Assembly (NCBI GenBank): GCA_900769055.1
Contig: CAAGFF010000120.1
Location: 1-5,603 of the forward strand
Length of the DNA: 5,603 nt
Direction of reading: 5' to 3'
Origin: an uncultured Prevotella sp.
GTDB lineage: Bacteria > Bacteroidota > Bacteroidia > Bacteroidales > Bacteroidaceae
Positions 4,174 through 5,603 of the stretch are shown in pieces (position 1 is the stretch's first letter; every line of letters begins with the position of its first letter). The notes under the pieces were generated by a model. It did not search any database and was not told the DNA's origin. It saw only the letters and a program-made list of their open reading frames with translations. The translations under genes were made by a program, and so were the position numbers.

Positions 4174-5340
4174 ATGGTAAACTTTGATTATCAGACACCC
4201 ACCCGCCTCATCTTCGGCAAGGGCGTGGTGGCAGAGAAACTGCAAGGCGTTATGGCTCAGTTCGGCGACAAGGTGTTAATCACTTATGGCGGCGGAAGCA
4301 TCAGGCGCAGCGGTCTTTACGACCAGGTGTTACAACTCCTCGAAGGCAAGCAGATATACGAGTTGCCAGGCATCGAGCCTAACCCCAAGTTCAACCCCAG
4401 CGTGCTCGAAGGCGTGCGTATATGCAAGGAGCACGAAATCGACGTCATACTGGCCGTAGGCGGCGGTAGCGTGCTCGACTGCACAAAGGCCATCGCCGGA
4501 GCAGCCTGTTCGGATGCCGACCCCTGGGACGTTGTGACGGGAAAGGCGCCAACGCTCAAGGCGATACCCATTGTGGATATCATCACCTTGGCTGCCACGG
4601 GCTCGGAATACGACTCCGGCGCAGTCATATCCCGCACCGAGACCAACGACAAGCTCGCCTATTTCTCACCGCTTGTGTTCCCTGCCGTGTCGTTCATCGA
4701 CCCCACCTACACCTTCACCCTTCCCGTGAAGCAGACTCTTGCCGGAGTGGCCGACTGCATAAACCACATCATGGAGCAGTACTTCTGCGGCGAGCACGTC
4801 ATGATGAACGATGCCTTCATGGAGGGAGCCGTGAAGTCGTTGGTGAAGAACGTGAGGATTGTCCTTGACGAGCCTGATAACTACGATGCCCGTGCCGAGA
4901 TATTCTATGCCACCACGCTGGGCTGCAACGGCATCTACGCCCTTGGCAACTCCGAGAGCAGATGGCCCATGCACGCCATAGAGCACGCCCTCTCTGGACA
5001 TTACGACATCACCCACGGCGAGGGACTCGCCATCGTCACCCCACGCTGGATGCGCCATATCCTCACTGCCACCACAGGCGAGCTGCACAGTCAGGTGGTG
5101 GAGCGTATCACCTCGTTTGGCAAGAACGTGTTTGGCACCGCTACTCCCGAGGAGAGCATACAGGCCATCCATGATTTCTATCAGGGCATCGGCATCCCCA
5201 TGACGCTCAGCGAAGTAGGCATCGACGGAAGCCGCATCAGCGAGATGGCGCACCACATCGCCGTCAACGAGGGACTCGACCAGGCATGGGTTTCCCTACA
5301 CGAGGCCGACATTGCCGCCATACTGCGCGACTGTCTGTAA
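4174..5340 (+). CDS. yqhD: Iron-containing alcohol dehydrogenase, YqhD/BdhA type
   Basis: A cytoplasmic NAD(P)H-dependent alcohol dehydrogenase/aldehyde reductase of the group III metal-dependent family. E. coli YqhD reduces short-chain and toxic aldehydes with NADPH, while clostridial BdhA forms butanol with NADH. At 388 residues it is full length. The N-terminal half is the nucleotide-binding domain, with YGGGSIRRSG at 38-47 and GGGSVLDCTKAIA at 96-108, then TGSEYDSGAVIS at 142-153. The metal ligands fall at Asp194 and His198 (DCINH), His267 (MHAIEH) and His281 (THGEG), the same positions as in YqhD. The nucleotide preference cannot be settled from sequence here. The ribosome binding site is weak (ATAAGA). 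The gene follows the sensor-domain gene by 59 nt with no TAnnTTTG box between, so it is probably cotranscribed with it. A terminator follows 13 nt after the stop. Confidence 0.94.
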   Translation: MVNFDYQTPTRLIFGKGVVAEKLQGVMAQFGDKVLITYGGGSIRRSGLYDQVLQLLEGKQIYELPGIEPNPKFNPSVLEGVRICKEHEIDVILAVGGGSVLDCTKAIAGAACSDADPWDVVTGKAPTLKAIPIVDIITLAATGSEYDSGAVISRTETNDKLAYFSPLVFPAVSFIDPTYTFTLPVKQTLAGVADCINHIMEQYFCGEHVMMNDAFMEGAVKSLVKNVRIVLDEPDNYDARAEIFYATTLGCNGIYALGNSESRWPMHAIEHALSGHYDITHGEGLAIVTPRWMRHILTATTGELHSQVVERITSFGKNVFGTATPEESIQAIHDFYQGIGIPMTLSEVGIDGSRISEMAHHIAVNEGLDQAWVSLHEADIAAILRDCL

Positions 5341-5353
5341 CAGACATCAACGT

Positions 5354-5392
5354 GATACACTGCACCTTTCCCTATGGTACAGTGTATCTTTT
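5354..5392 (+). terminator. Intrinsic terminator after the alcohol dehydrogenase
   Basis: GATACACTG (5354-5362) pairs perfectly with CAGTGTATC (5380-5388). After one C-A mismatch the stem continues with ACC/GGT, leaving a 9-nt loop. Four T follow (5389-5392). It starts 13 nt after the stop codon. Confidence 0.88.
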
Positions 5393-5430
5393 CATACCTT
5401 TACTCAACTTTCGCTTGTTCAATTAGATTG

Positions 5431-5532
5431 CGTTTCAGAAGAAACGGTACGCCCTGCAAGGGCAACAAGTACAAAGCCCAGGGCATCGCCCTGTGTAACT
5501 TGATGTATTGTATTTGCGCCCTGTAAGGTCAA
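5431..5532. repeat. REP-like cluster of short GC palindromes
   Basis: Four small hairpins lie close together: CGTTTC/GAAACG (5431-5446), GCCCT-GCA-AGGGC (5451-5463), CAGGGC-ATC-GCCCTG (5479-5493), and a decayed copy of the second, GCCCT-GTA-AGGTC (5518-5530). The second and fourth sit in matching 17-bp contexts (5449-5465 and 5516-5532, 14 of 17 identical), so this is a head-to-tail duplication around a central palindrome. This organisation is like REP/BIME intergenic elements mobilised in trans by RAYT transposases. No such transposase is in the window. Confidence 0.65.
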
Positions 5533-5603
5533 ATGTGTTTTTATTCATAACCTGTATTCGGCTCTACCGATATTGTCCGTGGTTGAGAGACAGGACGGCT
5601 AAC
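5533..5603. other. Noncoding sequence at the window edge
   Basis: No gene start, RNA gene or promoter box is recognised. CCTGT (5551-5555) and ACAGG (5590-5594) could close a large, weak loop. The segment may be the continuation of the REP-like repeat block, but the window ends before this can be judged. Confidence 0.35.

Noticed and set aside
4666..5256. Minus-strand 196-residue open frame opposite the dehydrogenase
   Set aside because: The plus strand encodes all four metal ligands and cofactor motifs of the YqhD family; the antisense product has no features of its own.

Overview
The window looks like ordinary chromosomal sequence from a Bacteroidales bacterium, probably of the Prevotella group. 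The signs are three good matches to the Bacteroidetes -7 promoter box TAnnTTTG, mostly weak ribosome binding sites, short purine-rich direct repeats of the GTTGAAAGTT and GTCAAAGG type between genes, and protein sequences that read like Bacteroidales versions. The genus is an inference from recall; no database was searched.

Layout. Positions 1-601 (+) hold the 3' two thirds of pyrD, the catalytic subunit of class 1B dihydroorotate dehydrogenase (pyrimidine synthesis). It converges on a minus-strand pair, slyD (1725-2381) then aroC (631-1707), which encode a peptidyl-prolyl isomerase with a Cys/His-rich metal-binding tail and chorismate synthase. A perfect 16-bp inverted repeat lies across the end of aroC, between the converging genes. 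Positions 2382-2903 carry no credible gene. They contain a 3 x 21-bp tandem array, a composite inverted-repeat element, a minus-strand promoter box about 300 nt upstream of slyD, and a purine/pyrimidine-biased tract. The repeats therefore probably lie in the slyD-aroC mRNA leader.

From 2904 onward everything reads on the plus strand. A well-formed promoter and a roughly 98-nt leader precede a small exported protein of unknown function (3038-3397), which has two LTxxQ-like motifs reminiscent of Spy/CpxP and ends at a strong intrinsic terminator. A second promoter, preceded by two near-identical 16-bp sites spaced 21 bp apart, drives a 160-residue protein (3632-4114). This protein resembles only the sensor half of an AraC-family regulator; the DNA-binding half is absent. 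It is followed 59 nt later by an iron-containing alcohol dehydrogenase of the YqhD type (4174-5340), then a terminator and a cluster of REP-like palindromes up to the window end.

Functional reading. pyrD, slyD and aroC are housekeeping genes. The sensor-like gene and the dehydrogenase probably form a two-gene transcription unit. They recall the E. coli arrangement in which the AraC-type regulator YqhC sits beside and controls yqhD, but here the regulator has lost its helix-turn-helix domain. I see no new multi-gene system. The points most worth a second look are the headless regulator, the repeats in the slyD leader, and the Spy-like exported protein.
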